This document shows, in pieces, positions 15,667 to 24,211 of a stretch of DNA of 42,985 nt (position 1 is its first letter; each line of letters opens with the position of its first letter). The DNA lies in contig NZ_RFFJ01000028.1 in assembly GCF_003696235.1 (NCBI RefSeq), forward strand, positions 1 to 42,985. The letters run 5' to 3'. The stretch comes from Streptomyces triticirhizae. GTDB lineage: Bacteria > Actinomycetota > Actinomycetes > Streptomycetales > Streptomycetaceae. The position numbers were made by a program, and so were the translations under genes. A model generated the notes under the pieces. It ran no database searches. It had not been told where the DNA came from and saw only the letters and a program-made list of their open reading frames with translations.

Positions 15667-16650
15667 TCAGGCCTCCAGCTTGGCGGCGGCCTCGGCGCGC
15701 AGGTCCCGGCGCAGCTCCTTGGGCAGCGAGAACTGGATGTGCTCGCTGACCGGCTGAACGATCTCCACGTCAGCGAACCCGCGCTCGGCCAGCCACTCCA
15801 GGGCGCCGTCCACCAGCACCTCGGGCACCGAGGCGCCCGAGGAGAGCCCCACGGTGCGCACGCCGGCGAGCCAGGACTCGTCGATCTCCGAGGCGTTGTC
15901 CACCAGGTAGGAGGCGCCCGCCCCGGCGCCGAGGGCGACCTCGACCATGCGGGCCGAGTTGGAGGAGTTCTTCGAGCCGACCACCAGCACCAGGTCCGAC
16001 TCGGCGGCGACCTGCTTGATGGCGGTCTGCCGGTTCTGGGTCGCGTAGCAGATGTCGTCGCTCGGCGGGCTGAGCAGGTTGGGGAAGCGCTCCTTCAACG
16101 CCCCGACCGTCTCCATGGTCTCGTCGACGGACAGCGTGGTCTGGGAGAGCCAGACGACCTTCTCCGGGTCCCTGACCTCGACGTTCGCCACATCGTCCGG
16201 GCCGTCGACCAGGGTGATGTGGTCGGGGGCCTCGCCGCTGGTGCCGATGACCTCCTCGTGGCCGTCGTGACCGATCAGAAGGATGTCGTAGTCCTGGCTG
16301 GCGAAGCGCACCGCCTCCTTGTGGACCTTGGTGACCAGCGGGCAGGTGGCGTCGATGGTGGCGAGCCGGCCGCGCTCGGCCTCCCGGTGCACCTCGGGGG
16401 CGACGCCGTGGGCGGAGAAGATCACGATCTCGCCCTCGGGGACCTCGGAGGTCTCCTCGACGAAGATGGCGCCCTTCTTCTCCAGCGTGCGGACGACGTA
16501 CTTGTTGTGCACGATCTCGTGGCGGACATAGATCGGCGGGCCGTACTGCTCCAGCGCCTGCTCCACGGCTATGACGGCGCGGTCCACGCCGGCGCAGTAG
16601 CCCCGGGGGGCGGCCAGCAGGACGCGACGGCGCTCGGTGTCTTCAGCCAT
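15667..16650 (-). CDS. ispH: 4-hydroxy-3-methylbut-2-enyl diphosphate reductase (LytB)
   Basis: Last enzyme of the MEP pathway: reduces HMBPP to IPP and DMAPP with a [4Fe-4S] cluster. The 327-residue protein keeps the three cluster cysteines Cys19 (PRGYCAGV), Cys103 (DATCPLV) and Cys201 ([10 protein letters not shown]), plus substrate residues His48 (EIVHN), His81 (SAHGV), the [10 protein letters not shown] motif with Glu133, and [11 protein letters not shown] at 16650 has no clear ribosome binding site. Divergent from xseA with 88 nt between them. It supplies precursors used by the isoprenyl transferase encoded further along. Confidence 0.97.
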   Translation of the reverse strand: MAEDTERRRVLLAAPRGYCAGVDRAVIAVEQALEQYGPPIYVRHEIVHNKYVVRTLEKKGAIFVEETSEVPEGEIVIFSAHGVAPEVHREAERGRLATIDATCPLVTKVHKEAVRFASQDYDILLIGHDGHEEVIGTSGEAPDHITLVDGPDDVANVEVRDPEKVVWLSQTTLSVDETMETVGALKERFPNLLSPPSDDICYATQNRQTAIKQVAAESDLVLVVGSKNSSNSARMVEVALGAGAGASYLVDNASEIDESWLAGVRTVGLSSGASVPEVLVDGALEWLAERGFADVEIVQPVSEHIQFSLPKELRRDLRAEAAAKLEA

Positions 16651-16726
16651 GGGCCCATCGTAGAGGGCGGAGCGGGCGCGGCGGGGGTGCCGGTGGGCGG
16701 GGGAAGGGACTGTCAGTGGCCGGGGT

Positions 16727-16732
16727 TAGCGT
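16727..16732 (+). promoter_or_regulatory. Candidate -10 for a leaderless xseA transcript
   Basis: TAGCGT ends 6 nt before the xseA ATG at 16739, and there is no Shine-Dalgarno sequence, which together suggest transcription starts at the ATG. Confidence 0.5.
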
Positions 16733-16738
16733 GACTCC

Positions 16739-17989
16739 ATGGCAGCGACGCGGACTTCGGCGGACTCCCCGATCCCGGTCGGGGAGGTGTCCCGGCTCAT
16801 CGGGGGCTGGATCGACCGGCTGGGGGCGGTGTGGGTGGAGGGGCAGATCACCCAGCTCTCCCGCCGGCCGGGCTTCGGGGTGGTCTTCCTCACCCTGCGC
16901 GACCCGGCGCGTGACGTCTCCCTCAAGGTCACCTGCTTCCGGGCGGTCTTCGACCGGGTGGCCGACGTGACGGTCGAGGGCGCCCGCGTGGTCGTGCTGG
17001 GCAAGCCCGAGTGGTACGCCCCGCGCGGGGAGTTGTCGCTGCGGGCCTCGGAGATCCGCGCGGTGGGCGTCGGGGAGCTGCTGCTGCGCCTGGAGCGGCT
17101 GAAGCGCGCGCTCACCGAGGAGGGGCTGTTCGCCGCCGCGCGGAAGCGGCCGCTGCCGTTCCTGCCGGGCCGGATCGGCCTGGTCACCGGCCGCGCCTCG
17201 GCCGCCGAGCGCGACGTCCTGGAGAACGCCAGGCACCGCTGGCCGGCCGTCCGGTTCACGGTGCGGAACGTGGCGGTCCAGGGCGTGCAGGCGGTGGCCC
17301 AGGTGGTGGACGCCGTGCGGGAGTTGGACGCGGACGAGGCGGTCGAGGTGATCATCGTGGCGCGGGGCGGCGGCAGCGTGGAGGACCTGCTGCCGTTCTC
17401 CGACGAGCGGCTGGTGCGGGCGGTGGCCGACTGCCGCACCCCGGTGGTGTCGGCGATCGGGCACGAGCCGGACTCGCCGCTGCTGGACCTGGTGGCGGAC
17501 GTGCGGGCCTCCACGCCGACGGACGCGGCCAAGCGCGTCGTGCCGGACGTGGGCGAGGAGGCGTCGCGGATCAGGGAGTTGCGGGACCGGGCGCGGCGGA
17601 CGGTCGAGGCGCTGGTCGCCCGGGAGGAGAGCGGGCTGGCCGGCGTCAGGTCGCGGCCGGTGCTGGCGGAGCCGCACCGGATGGTGACGGAGCGCGCGGC
17701 GGAGCTGGCGGCGCTGGTCGAGCGCTCCCGGCGCACGCTGGGGCATCGGCTGGACGCGGCGCGCGCCGATCTGGAGCACACCAGGGCGCGGGTGGTGGCG
17801 CTCTCGCCGGCCGCGACGCTGCGCCGTGGCTATGCGGTGCTCCAGCGCGCGGACGGCGCCGCGGTGCGGGCGCCGGAGGAGGTGGCGCCGGGCGAGGAGC
17901 TGCGGGCACGGGTCGCCGAGGGCACGTTCGGGGTCACGGTGCGAGAGCGGGCGGCGGGTTCGGCGGCCGCCGGGACGGGCATAGGGTGA
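16739..17989 (+). CDS. xseA: Exodeoxyribonuclease VII large subunit
   Basis: Catalytic subunit of the single-strand-specific exonuclease VII. In 416 residues: N-terminal OB fold ([26 protein letters not shown]), the XseA nuclease core ([85 protein letters not shown]) and a long C-terminal helical region ending [13 protein letters not shown]. The GRGGGSxEDL and GHExD motifs are intact. ATG at 16739, probably leaderless. The xseB start lies within 6 nt of its stop. Confidence 0.96.
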   Translation: MAATRTSADSPIPVGEVSRLIGGWIDRLGAVWVEGQITQLSRRPGFGVVFLTLRDPARDVSLKVTCFRAVFDRVADVTVEGARVVVLGKPEWYAPRGELSLRASEIRAVGVGELLLRLERLKRALTEEGLFAAARKRPLPFLPGRIGLVTGRASAAERDVLENARHRWPAVRFTVRNVAVQGVQAVAQVVDAVRELDADEAVEVIIVARGGGSVEDLLPFSDERLVRAVADCRTPVVSAIGHEPDSPLLDLVADVRASTPTDAAKRVVPDVGEEASRIRELRDRARRTVEALVAREESGLAGVRSRPVLAEPHRMVTERAAELAALVERSRRTLGHRLDAARADLEHTRARVVALSPAATLRRGYAVLQRADGAAVRAPEEVAPGEELRARVAEGTFGVTVRERAAGSAAAGTGIG

Positions 17990-17994
17990 CGGCC

Positions 17995-18273
17995 ATGACG
18001 GAACCGGACGCGGCGGGCACGACGCTCGGCTACGAGCAGGCGCGGGACGAGTTGGTCGATGTGGTCCGGCGGTTGGAGGCCGGCGGGGTGACGTTGGAGG
18101 AGTCCCTCGCGCTGTGGGAGCGCGGGGAGGAGCTGGCGCGGATCTGCGGGCACTGGCTGGAGGGCGCCAGGGCCCGGCTGGACGCGGCCCTGGCGCGGGA
18201 GGCCGGGGAGGACGCGGCCGACGACGCCGACGCGTCCCCGGACGCGGGCGGCGGAGGCGGGGCACGGGGCTGA
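17995..18273 (+). CDS. xseB: Exodeoxyribonuclease VII small subunit
   Basis: Small regulatory subunit binding the XseA coiled coil. 92 residues: [41 protein letters not shown] is the family signature, followed by an acidic, Gly-rich tail ([17 protein letters not shown]). ATG at 17995 is 5 nt after the xseA stop; GTG at 17986, overlapping that stop, is an in-frame alternative that adds three residues. Operon with xseA. Confidence 0.94.
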   Translation: MTEPDAAGTTLGYEQARDELVDVVRRLEAGGVTLEESLALWERGEELARICGHWLEGARARLDAALAREAGEDAADDADASPDAGGGGGARG

Positions 18274-18280
18274 GGCGGCG

Positions 18281-18308
18281 CGGCGGGTGGCGCAGGCCAC
18301 GCCCGCCG
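18281..18308 (+). terminator. Hairpin terminator after xseAB
   Basis: CGGCGGGTGGC pairs with GCCA plus CCCGCCG around a GCAG loop (11 bp with a 2-nt bulge), 7 nt after the xseB stop and followed by TTCGG; there is no long T run, as is usual in Streptomyces. Confidence 0.6.
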
Positions 18309-18443
18309 TTCGGAATAGTCCTCTCCCGCCGGCGGGTTGGCCCTGGGAGGAGCTGCGGGCCCGTTTCCACGGCCTCGCAGGGGACAGCGTCGCCCCGTGC
18401 CCTCCCTCGTTCGAACTCCCCCACCAGGAAAGGCCGCCGCCCG

Positions 18444-19037
18444 ATGTCCTTCGCGCTCGACTCCGCCGCCCTCGACCTGCTCTTCCGGGAGGCCCGCACC
18501 GCCCGGGTCTTCACCGACGAGCCGGTGTCGGACGAGACGGTCGCCGCCGTCTACGACCTGGTCAAGATGGCGCCGACGGCGTTCAACATCAGCCCGCTGC
18601 GGATCACCGTGGTGCGCGGCCGGGAGGCGAAGGAGCGGCTGTTGCCGCTGGTCTCGGAGAAGAACCGGGTCAGCATCGCGGGCGCGCCGCTGACCGTGAT
18701 CCTCTCCTACGACCTGGACTTCCACGAGAAGCTGCCCACGCTGATGCCGGCCGTTCCGACGCTGAAGGACACGCTCTACGCGGACGAGGAGGTCAGGGAG
18801 CGCCAGGGCCTGCTCAACGCGGCGCTCCAGATCGGCTACTTCGTGGTGGGCGTGCGCGCCGCCGGCCTCGCGGCCGGCCCGATGTCCGGCTTCGACGCGG
18901 CCGCCGTGGACAAGGAGTTCTTCGGCGACGGCAGGCAGCGCTCGATGGTGCTGGTCAACATCGGCCACCCCGGCGAGAACGCGTACCGCCCCCGCGCGCC
19001 CCGGCTGGCCGCCGACGAGGCCGTCACGGTGCTCTGA
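18444..19037 (+). CDS. Malonic semialdehyde reductase-like nitroreductase (RutE/HadB family)
   Basis: FMN-dependent NAD(P)H oxidoreductase of 197 residues, a normal length for the RutE/HadB group. Signature stretches: ARTARVFTDEPVSDETVAAVYDLVKMAPTAFN (flavin-binding Arg and the APTAFN motif), PLRITVVRG, the middle ALQIGYFVVGVRAAGLAAGPMSGFD and the end MVLVNIGHPGENAYRPRAPRL. Members reduce malonic semialdehyde or quinone/nitro compounds; the true substrate is unknown. ATG at 18444 is 10 nt after AGGAAAGG (18426-18433). It stands alone, with a terminator upstream and a convergent gene downstream. Confidence 0.9.
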   Translation: MSFALDSAALDLLFREARTARVFTDEPVSDETVAAVYDLVKMAPTAFNISPLRITVVRGREAKERLLPLVSEKNRVSIAGAPLTVILSYDLDFHEKLPTLMPAVPTLKDTLYADEEVRERQGLLNAALQIGYFVVGVRAAGLAAGPMSGFDAAAVDKEFFGDGRQRSMVLVNIGHPGENAYRPRAPRLAADEAVTVL

Positions 19038-19074
19038 GGCGCCGCGCGGTCCCGGTTCGCCGGACCGCCCCGGC

Positions 19075-19767
19075 TCACTCGGGCTGGGCCGTCTCCCTGA
19101 CCTCAAGGGACTCGGCCAGCCTGGCCAGTTGCTCCAGCGGCGCGGTCCCCATGACCACCGTGGTCACTCCCGGCTCGGTCAGCACCAGGGCGTCGTACTT
19201 CGGGCCCTCCCAGAGCGCCCAGTCGCGGCCAGCGATCCGCTCGGTCGCGCCGGTGTCCTCGGCGTCCTGGGTGACCGAGGGCACGAACGCCGCCGGCTCC
19301 CCGTCCGCCTGGGCCAGCGCGGCATAGTCCTCGTGCGAGTCGAGGAAGCCCAGCCGCCAGGTCGCGCCGTGCTGCCCCTGCGGCTCGTACCGCACCGAGG
19401 TGGCGCGCCAGTCCTCGGGAAGGCCGACGGGCACCACCAGCGGGTAGGGCGCGGCCCGCGCCGCCGTGGCCGAGGCCACGTCGTACTCGACGGTGCGCAC
19501 CGGGCTCTCCGTCTCGCCGTTGGGCGTCAGGAGGAAGACGGCGAAGGTGGCCAGGCAGATCAGGGCCGTGGAGAGCACCATGTTCCGCAGGCTCTGGAGG
19601 CGCAGCCGCTTCAGCCGCCGCGCCCTGGCCTCGTCGTCCTGCTCACCGGTCTCGGGCGTCGCCGCCTCGGGAGTCCCGGCGCCGGCCCCGGTCCCGGACG
19701 CGGCCCCGGTCCCGGGCGCGGGCTCCGCCGAGGTGCTCGCCGTCTCCGTCACGCCGTCGTTCGCCAT
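19075..19767 (-). CDS. DUF4245 membrane-anchored protein
   Basis: A Gly/Ala/Thr-rich cytosolic N-terminus and a basic run ([15 protein letters not shown]) precede one transmembrane helix (about residues 62-81, [17 protein letters not shown]), then an extracytoplasmic domain with the DUF4245 pattern [21 protein letters not shown] and a [14 protein letters not shown] region. Function unknown. ATG at 19767 was chosen because GGAGGG lies 10 nt upstream; an in-frame ATG at 19872 would give 265 residues but has no ribosome binding site and falls on an inverted repeat. Divergent from glpX, a neighbour arrangement I recall as conserved in streptomycetes. Confidence 0.8.
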   Translation of the reverse strand: MANDGVTETASTSAEPAPGTGAASGTGAGAGTPEAATPETGEQDDEARARRLKRLRLQSLRNMVLSTALICLATFAVFLLTPNGETESPVRTVEYDVASATAARAAPYPLVVPVGLPEDWRATSVRYEPQGQHGATWRLGFLDSHEDYAALAQADGEPAAFVPSVTQDAEDTGATERIAGRDWALWEGPKYDALVLTEPGVTTVVMGTAPLEQLARLAESLEVRETAQPE

Positions 19768-19870
19768 GTCGCTCGCGCCCTCCGCCGCCGGTGTTCTCGC
19801 CACGTCCTTCGCCACCCCGCCATGGTCCCCCACCGGGGCCGGGCGATCACAGCCGCCCCCTCGCTCGCTC

Positions 19871-19897
19871 ATCAGATGTGCACTCTGCTCATCTGAT
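19871..19897. promoter_or_regulatory. Inverted repeat ATCAGATG-N11-CATCTGAT upstream of glpX
   Basis: Two perfect 8-nt arms (19871-19878 and 19890-19897) with an 11-nt spacer, lying between DUF4245 and glpX and just upstream of the TAGAGT -10 at 19909. The position would overlap the -35 region of glpX, as expected of an operator. Confidence 0.55.
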
Positions 19898-19908
19898 CCC
19901 GTTCGGGC

Positions 19909-19914
19909 TAGAGT
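19909..19914 (+). promoter_or_regulatory. Candidate -10 (TAGAGT) of glpX
   Basis: TAGAGT lies 58 nt before the glpX ATG in a short AT-richer patch; the -35 would fall inside the inverted repeat. Confidence 0.45.
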
Positions 19915-19972
19915 CGGAGCACCCTCACCTCCGGCACGGGCGCGTCCCGCGCGCCCGGAAAGGCGCGTTCCG

Positions 19973-21010
19973 ATGACCGATCACCACCTCCCGCCCCCGC
20001 TCGACGTCGCCCCGCAGGCCCCCGACCGCAACCTGGCCCTGGAGCTGGTCCGGGTCACCGAGGCCGGCGCGATGGCCTCGGGCCGCTGGGTGGGCCGGGG
20101 CGACAAGAACGGCGCGGACGGCGCCGCCGTGCGCGCCATGCGCACCCTGATCTCCACCGTCTCGATGAACGGCGTGGTGGTCATCGGCGAGGGCGAGAAG
20201 GACCACGCGCCGATGCTCTACAACGGCGAACGGGTCGGCGACGGCACCGGCCCTGAGTGCGACGTCGCGGTCGACCCGGTGGACGGCACCACCCTCACGG
20301 CCAAGGGCATGGGCAACGCGGTCTCCGTGCTGGCGGTGGCTGAGCGCGGCGCGATGTTCGACCCCAGCGCGGTGTTCTACATGAACAAGCTGGCCACAGG
20401 GCCCGAGGCGGCCGAGTTCGTGGACATCGACGCGCCCCCGGAGGTGAACGTGCGCCGGGTCGCCAAGGCCAAGGGCGGCTCGCCGGCCGACGTGACCGTG
20501 GTGATCCTGGACCGGCCGCGCCACGGCGACCTGGTGCGCCGGGTGCGGGAGAGCGGCGCGCGCATCAAGTTCATCCAGGACGGGGACGTGGCCGGCGCCA
20601 TCATGAGCGTCCGCGAGGGCACCGGGGTCGATCTGCTGCTCGGCGTCGGCGGCACCCCTGAGGGCATCATCGCGGCCTGCGCCATCAAGTGCCTGGGCGG
20701 CACCATCCAGGGCAAGCTCTGGCCCAGGGACGAGGAGGAACGGCGGGCGGCGCTGGACGCGGGACACGACCTGGACCGGGTGCTGCACACCGACGACCTG
20801 GTGCACGGCGAGAACGCGTTCTTCGTCGCCACCGGGGTGACCGACGGGGAACTCCTGCGCGGAGTGCGCTACCGGGCCGAGACCGCCACCACGCAGTCGC
20901 TGGTGGTGCGTTCGCGCTCGGGGACCATTCGGCAGATCGACTCCACCCACCGGCTGTCCAAGCTGCGCGCCTACAGCGCGGTCGACTTCGACAGCCCGGC
21001 CGGCGGCTGA
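19973..21010 (+). CDS. glpX: Class II fructose-1,6-bisphosphatase
   Basis: Gluconeogenic phosphatase converting fructose 1,6-bisphosphate to fructose 6-phosphate. 345 residues with conserved metal and substrate motifs: GDKNGAD (Asp44, Asp49), [12 protein letters not shown] (Glu73, Glu75), [12 protein letters not shown] (Asp97, Asp101, Asp104), [31 protein letters not shown] and [13 protein letters not shown] at 19973 follows GGAAAGG (19957-19963) by 9 nt. Actinobacteria generally lack class I FBPase, so this is likely the essential enzyme. A GC-rich hairpin follows 37 nt after the stop. Confidence 0.97.
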   Translation: MTDHHLPPPLDVAPQAPDRNLALELVRVTEAGAMASGRWVGRGDKNGADGAAVRAMRTLISTVSMNGVVVIGEGEKDHAPMLYNGERVGDGTGPECDVAVDPVDGTTLTAKGMGNAVSVLAVAERGAMFDPSAVFYMNKLATGPEAAEFVDIDAPPEVNVRRVAKAKGGSPADVTVVILDRPRHGDLVRRVRESGARIKFIQDGDVAGAIMSVREGTGVDLLLGVGGTPEGIIAACAIKCLGGTIQGKLWPRDEEERRAALDAGHDLDRVLHTDDLVHGENAFFVATGVTDGELLRGVRYRAETATTQSLVVRSRSGTIRQIDSTHRLSKLRAYSAVDFDSPAGG

Positions 21011-21046
21011 CCGTTCCGTTCGGAGGGCGAAGGCGCGGTTGTGGGG

Positions 21047-21084
21047 CCCGGGCGCGGGTGCGGTGGTGTGGCAGCGCGCCCGGG
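21047..21084 (+). terminator. Hairpin after glpX
   Basis: CCCGGGCGCG (21047-21056) pairs perfectly with CGCGCCCGGG (21075-21084) across an 18-nt loop, 37 nt past the glpX stop; no T tract. The rest of 21085-21342 is GC-rich with no coding or structural signal that I could support. Confidence 0.5.
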
Positions 21085-21342
21085 GCACGGGCGCTCACCG
21101 ACGCGCCCGTAACGCGCGCCGGGGGGCGGGGAGTTGCGCGGGGTGGTGCGGGGAGCGCGTTCTCGCGCCGGCTCGTCCCCGGGGGTGCGTGGCCCGCTCC
21201 ACGCGCTGCTCTCGGTGGGGCGGCGGCATGGCCGGTGTGGTGCCGCCGCCCCGTTGGACCGGGAGTCGACCGAGATGGGTGTGGGGGTGTCGCCGCGCCG
21301 CTCGGGGTGGGGGCCGCTCGGCGTCGTGGGGGTGGGTGGGGT

Positions 21343-21708
21343 TCAGGCGATGCGGGTGATGTCCGCCTGCCGCCCGCCCGAGGTGGCCTCCCGGCGGCGA
21401 CGACGGCTCAGCACCACACGGCGCTCGGCGGCGGTCAGGCCGCCCCAGACGCCGTAGGGCTCGGGTTGGAGCAGGGCGTGCTCCCGGCATTCGATGAGCA
21501 CAGGACAGCGGGCGCACACCGACTTGGCTGCCTGTTCACGCGAGAGCCGAGCGGCGGTCGGCTCCTGCGACGGGGCGAAGAAGAGCCCCGCCTCGTCGCG
21601 TCGGCAGGCGGCCTCCGAATGCCACGGGCCCGCCAGGTCTCTGTGACTGGGCTGGGCCGGGCCGGCTGGGGACCACGGGGACTCGTGTGGCGGTGACGGT
21701 TGCAGCAC
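21343..21708 (-). CDS. WhiB-family iron-sulfur transcription factor
   Basis: Small [4Fe-4S] protein that usually binds region 4 of the principal sigma factor. 121 residues with the four ligands Cys35, Cys65, Cys68 and Cys74 (CRRDEAGLFF, then CARCPVLIEC), the turn EPYGVWGGLTAAER and a basic tail SRRRRRE for DNA contact. The N-terminal 28 residues are Pro-rich. GTG at 21708 has AGGAG 6 nt upstream. It may be the WblI-like member, but I assign no symbol. The location between glpX and the DUF1707 gene matches my memory of the Streptomyces order. Confidence 0.93.
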   Translation of the reverse strand: MLQPSPPHESPWSPAGPAQPSHRDLAGPWHSEAACRRDEAGLFFAPSQEPTAARLSREQAAKSVCARCPVLIECREHALLQPEPYGVWGGLTAAERRVVLSRRRRREATSGGRQADITRIA

Positions 21709-21920
21709 GGTCAACTCCTGACGACGGCTACGGGGGGTCGCTCCTGGCTGGACCCTCACCCGTCGTGGGAGCCCCACGGTTCATTCCCACCATGCTCGGC
21801 CATACGAGTGACGGTCCCCCGAGCCCTACCCGCTGTGCGCACGCTTATGCACAACGCGACCGCGCAGCCTGGCGAGTTGGGCCGCCATCGGGCCCCGCCC
21901 GGCCAACCGCACGCCGCGCC

Positions 21921-22664
21921 TCACTCGGCGCTGAGGTCCCGCAGCCGCTTGCCCTTCACCGCCTTCGCCTCGACGCCGCCCATGATCGCCACGCCCTGCA
22001 CCGTGATCACCGGGGCACGGGGGTCGGACGCCTCCATCTCGCGCACCTCGAAGCCGCCCATGATCCCGGAGCCGCCGCTGCGCAGCGTCACGTTCTCCGG
22101 CACCCGGATCTCCAGGCCGCCGCAGATGGCCGTGGCGTTGATCGTCACATGCTGCTGCTCGAAGAGCGCCTCGGTGAAGTCGAGCTCGACGCCGCCGAAG
22201 ACCGCCACCGCGTTGACCTTGGCCCCGACCCGCCAGGTGCCCGTCCGGGTGGCCCCGCTGAAGACGGCCACCACGTTCTTCGCGCCGGCCACCCGCAGGC
22301 CGCCGTGGCGGTGGCCGCCGACGGGGACTCCGGGGGCGGGCGCCGGCGCAGCCATGGGCCCGGGCGCCGGGGCGCCCTGCCCGGCCGGCAGGTCGCCGAT
22401 CAACGGCTCCAACTCGCCGACCGTCTTGGAACGGTAGAGGGCGTCCAGGCGCTCGGCGTGCTCGTCCGGCTCCAGCCGCCCCTCGGCCAGGGCCTCCCGC
22501 AGGATGTCGGCTATCCGGTCCCGGTCGGCGTCCGAGGCCCGGACGGCCCCGGGGTCACGGGCGGGGACGGGCGGCTCGGGCGAGCCGTCCACGGCGGCCG
22601 GGGCCGGCGCCGCGGGGTGGTCGGGCTTCTCCAGGGACACGGAGGGCGGCTTCTCGGTGTTCAC
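21921..22664 (-). CDS. DUF1707 protein with C-terminal LiaF-like (YvqF) beta domain
   Basis: Probable envelope-stress or regulatory accessory protein, 247 residues, no membrane segment. Residues about 40-95 are DUF1707: VRASDADRDRIADILREALAEGRLEPDEHAERLDALYRSKTVGELEPLIGDLP. A Pro/Ala linker leads to a repeated beta-strand region (NVVAVFSGATRTG, NAVAVFGGVELDFTEA, INATAICGGLEIRVPENV, GVAIMGGVEAKAVKG) resembling the C-terminal domain of LiaF/VraT. GTG at 22664 probably begins a leaderless mRNA. A palindrome lies over its promoter. Repressor and target unknown. Confidence 0.88.
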   Translation of the reverse strand: MNTEKPPSVSLEKPDHPAAPAPAAVDGSPEPPVPARDPGAVRASDADRDRIADILREALAEGRLEPDEHAERLDALYRSKTVGELEPLIGDLPAGQGAPAPGPMAAPAPAPGVPVGGHRHGGLRVAGAKNVVAVFSGATRTGTWRVGAKVNAVAVFGGVELDFTEALFEQQHVTINATAICGGLEIRVPENVTLRSGGSGIMGGFEVREMEASDPRAPVITVQGVAIMGGVEAKAVKGKRLRDLSAE

Positions 22665-22670
22665 CCCACC

Positions 22671-22698
22671 AGCCTACCGAGTCGCGATACATCGCGAC
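22671..22698 (-). promoter_or_regulatory. Leaderless promoter and palindromic operator of the DUF1707 gene
   Basis: TAGGCT (22671-22676, minus strand) ends 6 nt before the GTG start. Just upstream is GTCGCGAT-AC-ATCGCGAC (22681-22698), a perfect palindrome with 8-nt arms that would overlap the -35/-10 spacer. TCGCGAT-type palindromes are known operator forms for PadR-like and related repressors in actinobacteria; that link is inference. Confidence 0.6.
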
Positions 22699-22797
22699 CA
22701 GGGTCCGGCCGCGATCGCGCCAGCCGGCGCCCGTTCGCCCCCACGGGGCGCCGGGGCGTCAGCCACGCGCCGCCGGAACGCCCCCAACTCCCGGGAA

Positions 22798-22814
22798 AAC
22801 CACTCGAAGTGGTT
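22798..22814. promoter_or_regulatory. Inverted repeat AACCACT-CGA-AGTGGTT upstream of ahpC
   Basis: Perfect 7-nt arms with a 3-nt spacer, followed by TATTTCC, 97 nt before the ahpC start. A candidate operator for peroxide-responsive control; the cognate regulator is not encoded next to it. Confidence 0.55.
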
Positions 22815-22910
22815 ATTTCCGTGATGGCCTGGCAGGAGGAGAAGCACCGCGTATGTCACCGTTGGCTCGCTCCCTCTCCAACCTCCCCTCAACGATCAGG
22901 AGCAGCCACC

Positions 22911-23465
22911 TTGCTAACCATCGGTGACAAGTTCCCCACCTACGAACTGACCGGCGTCGTCGGCCCGTCCGAGGAACTGCGGTTCACGACCTTCACCAAC
23001 AAGGACCGCGAGGGCAGCTGGTCCGTGGTGTTCTTCTGGCCGAAGGACTTCACCTTCGTCTGCCCCACCGAGATCGCCGCCTTCGGCCGGCTGAACGGCG
23101 AGTTCGCCGAGCGGGACGCCCAGGTGCTCGGCGTCTCCGGGGACTCCGAGTTCGTGCACCACGCCTGGCGCCGCAACCACGAGGACCTGCGCGAGCTGCC
23201 GTTCCCTATGCTCTCCGACCCCAAGCACGAGCTGATGCGGGCGTGCGGCGTGCGTGGCGAGGACGGCTTCGCGCAGCGGGCCGTGTTCCTGGTCGACCCG
23301 GACAACGAGATCCAGTTCGTGATGGTCACCGCCGGCTCGGTGGGCCGGAACCCGCAGGAGGTGCTGCGGGTCCTCGACGCGCTCCAGACCGACGAGCTGT
23401 GCCCGTGCAACTGGAGCAGGGGCGAACCCACGCTCGACGCCGAGCAGCTGCTGGCCGGGGTGTGA
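22911..23465 (+). CDS. ahpC: Alkyl hydroperoxide reductase AhpC (2-Cys peroxiredoxin)
   Basis: Reduces organic peroxides and H2O2. The 184-residue protein has the peroxidatic Cys51 in FTFVCPTE and resolving cysteines in DELCPCNW (Cys164 and Cys166), as in the mycobacterial enzyme that has three cysteines and is recharged by Ahp[14 protein letters not shown] and [10 protein letters not shown] match the family. The start is TTG at 22911, with AGGAG (22898-22902) 8 nt upstream; the weak start codon is notable for a protein normally abundant under stress. ahpD follows after 4 nt. Confidence 0.95.
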   Translation: MLTIGDKFPTYELTGVVGPSEELRFTTFTNKDREGSWSVVFFWPKDFTFVCPTEIAAFGRLNGEFAERDAQVLGVSGDSEFVHHAWRRNHEDLRELPFPMLSDPKHELMRACGVRGEDGFAQRAVFLVDPDNEIQFVMVTAGSVGRNPQEVLRVLDALQTDELCPCNWSRGEPTLDAEQLLAGV

Positions 23466-23469
23466 TCCG

Positions 23470-24015
23470 GTGGCCCTCGACGCGCTCAGGGCGGCCATCC
23501 CACCGCACGCCAAGGATCTGAGCCTGGGCCTCGGCTCCCTCACCAGCCATGGCGAGCTGACCGAACAGCAGCTCTGGGGAACGCTGTTGGCCTGCGCCGA
23601 GGCCACCCGCTCGGCCCCGCTGCTGCGGGAGGTCGAGCCCGAGGCGCGCAAGCACCTGACCGAGGACGCCTACCGGGCGGCGCGGACGGCGGCGGCGCTG
23701 ATGGCGATGACCAACGTCTTCTACCGCACCCGGCACCTGCTCGCCGACCCGGAGTACGACGCGCTCCCCGCCGGCCTGCGGATGAACGCGCTGCGCGACC
23801 CCGGTGTGGAACGGACGGACTTCGAGCTGTGGTCGCTGGCGGTCTCGGCCCTCGGCGGCTGCGGTCGGTGCGTCACCGCTCACGAGCAGGCCCTGCGGAA
23901 GGCGGGGACCCGACGGGAGGTCGTCCAGGAGGCGATCCGGGTGGCGTCCGTGCTCAACGGCGTGGCCGGCGTCCTGGACGCGGAGGCGGCGCTGCACGGG
24001 CAGCCGGCCGTCTGA
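23470..24015 (+). CDS. ahpD: Alkyl hydroperoxidase AhpD
   Basis: Thiol reductant of AhpC, itself recycled by lipoamide-type donors. 181 residues, the usual size, with the catalytic set Glu119, Cys131, Cys134 and His138 in [17 protein letters not shown] and AHEQAL. GTG at 23470, 4 nt after the ahpC stop, no clear ribosome binding site: coupled translation likely. The last codons and stop are part of a 17-bp tandem duplication. Confidence 0.95.
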   Translation: MALDALRAAIPPHAKDLSLGLGSLTSHGELTEQQLWGTLLACAEATRSAPLLREVEPEARKHLTEDAYRAARTAAALMAMTNVFYRTRHLLADPEYDALPAGLRMNALRDPGVERTDFELWSLAVSALGGCGRCVTAHEQALRKAGTRREVVQEAIRVASVLNGVAGVLDAEAALHGQPAV

Positions 24016-24039
24016 GGCGGGCGGCCGTCTGAGGCGGGC
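24006..24039 (+). repeat. 17-bp tandem duplication spanning the ahpD stop
   Basis: GGCCGTCTGAGGCGGGC occurs at 24006-24022 and again exactly at 24023-24039, so a second copy of the stop codon context follows the real one. Confidence 0.85.
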
Positions 24040-24075
24040 GGCGCGGGGCGGTCCCCGGTCCGCACAGGGCCGGTG

Positions 24076-24103
24076 GGCCGCCTCGTTCTGTCAGAGGGCG
24101 GCC
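24076..24103. terminator. Hairpin between ahpD and the SpoIIE gene
   Basis: GGCCGCC (24076-24082) pairs with GGCGGCC (24097-24103) across a 14-nt loop in the convergent intergenic region; both arms are followed by TCGTTC. Confidence 0.45.
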
Positions 24104-24182
24104 TCGTTCGGTGGTGTCGGCCTGTCGGGCTCCGTCAACGGGACCGGCGCGGGGGCGACTTCGGCCGGCGGCCGCACATTGA

Positions 24183-24204
24183 CGGTCCGTTGGCGGTCCG
24201 TTGG
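24183..24204. repeat. 11-bp tandem repeat near the SpoIIE gene stop
   Basis: CGGTCCGTTGG is repeated exactly at 24183-24193 and 24194-24204, with a degenerate third start after it. Confidence 0.8.
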
Positions 24205-24211
24205 CGGCCCG

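Noticed and set aside
19768..19872. Longer DUF4245 start at 19872
   Set aside because: No ribosome binding site, overlaps an inverted repeat, and the extra N-terminus lacks family similarity.
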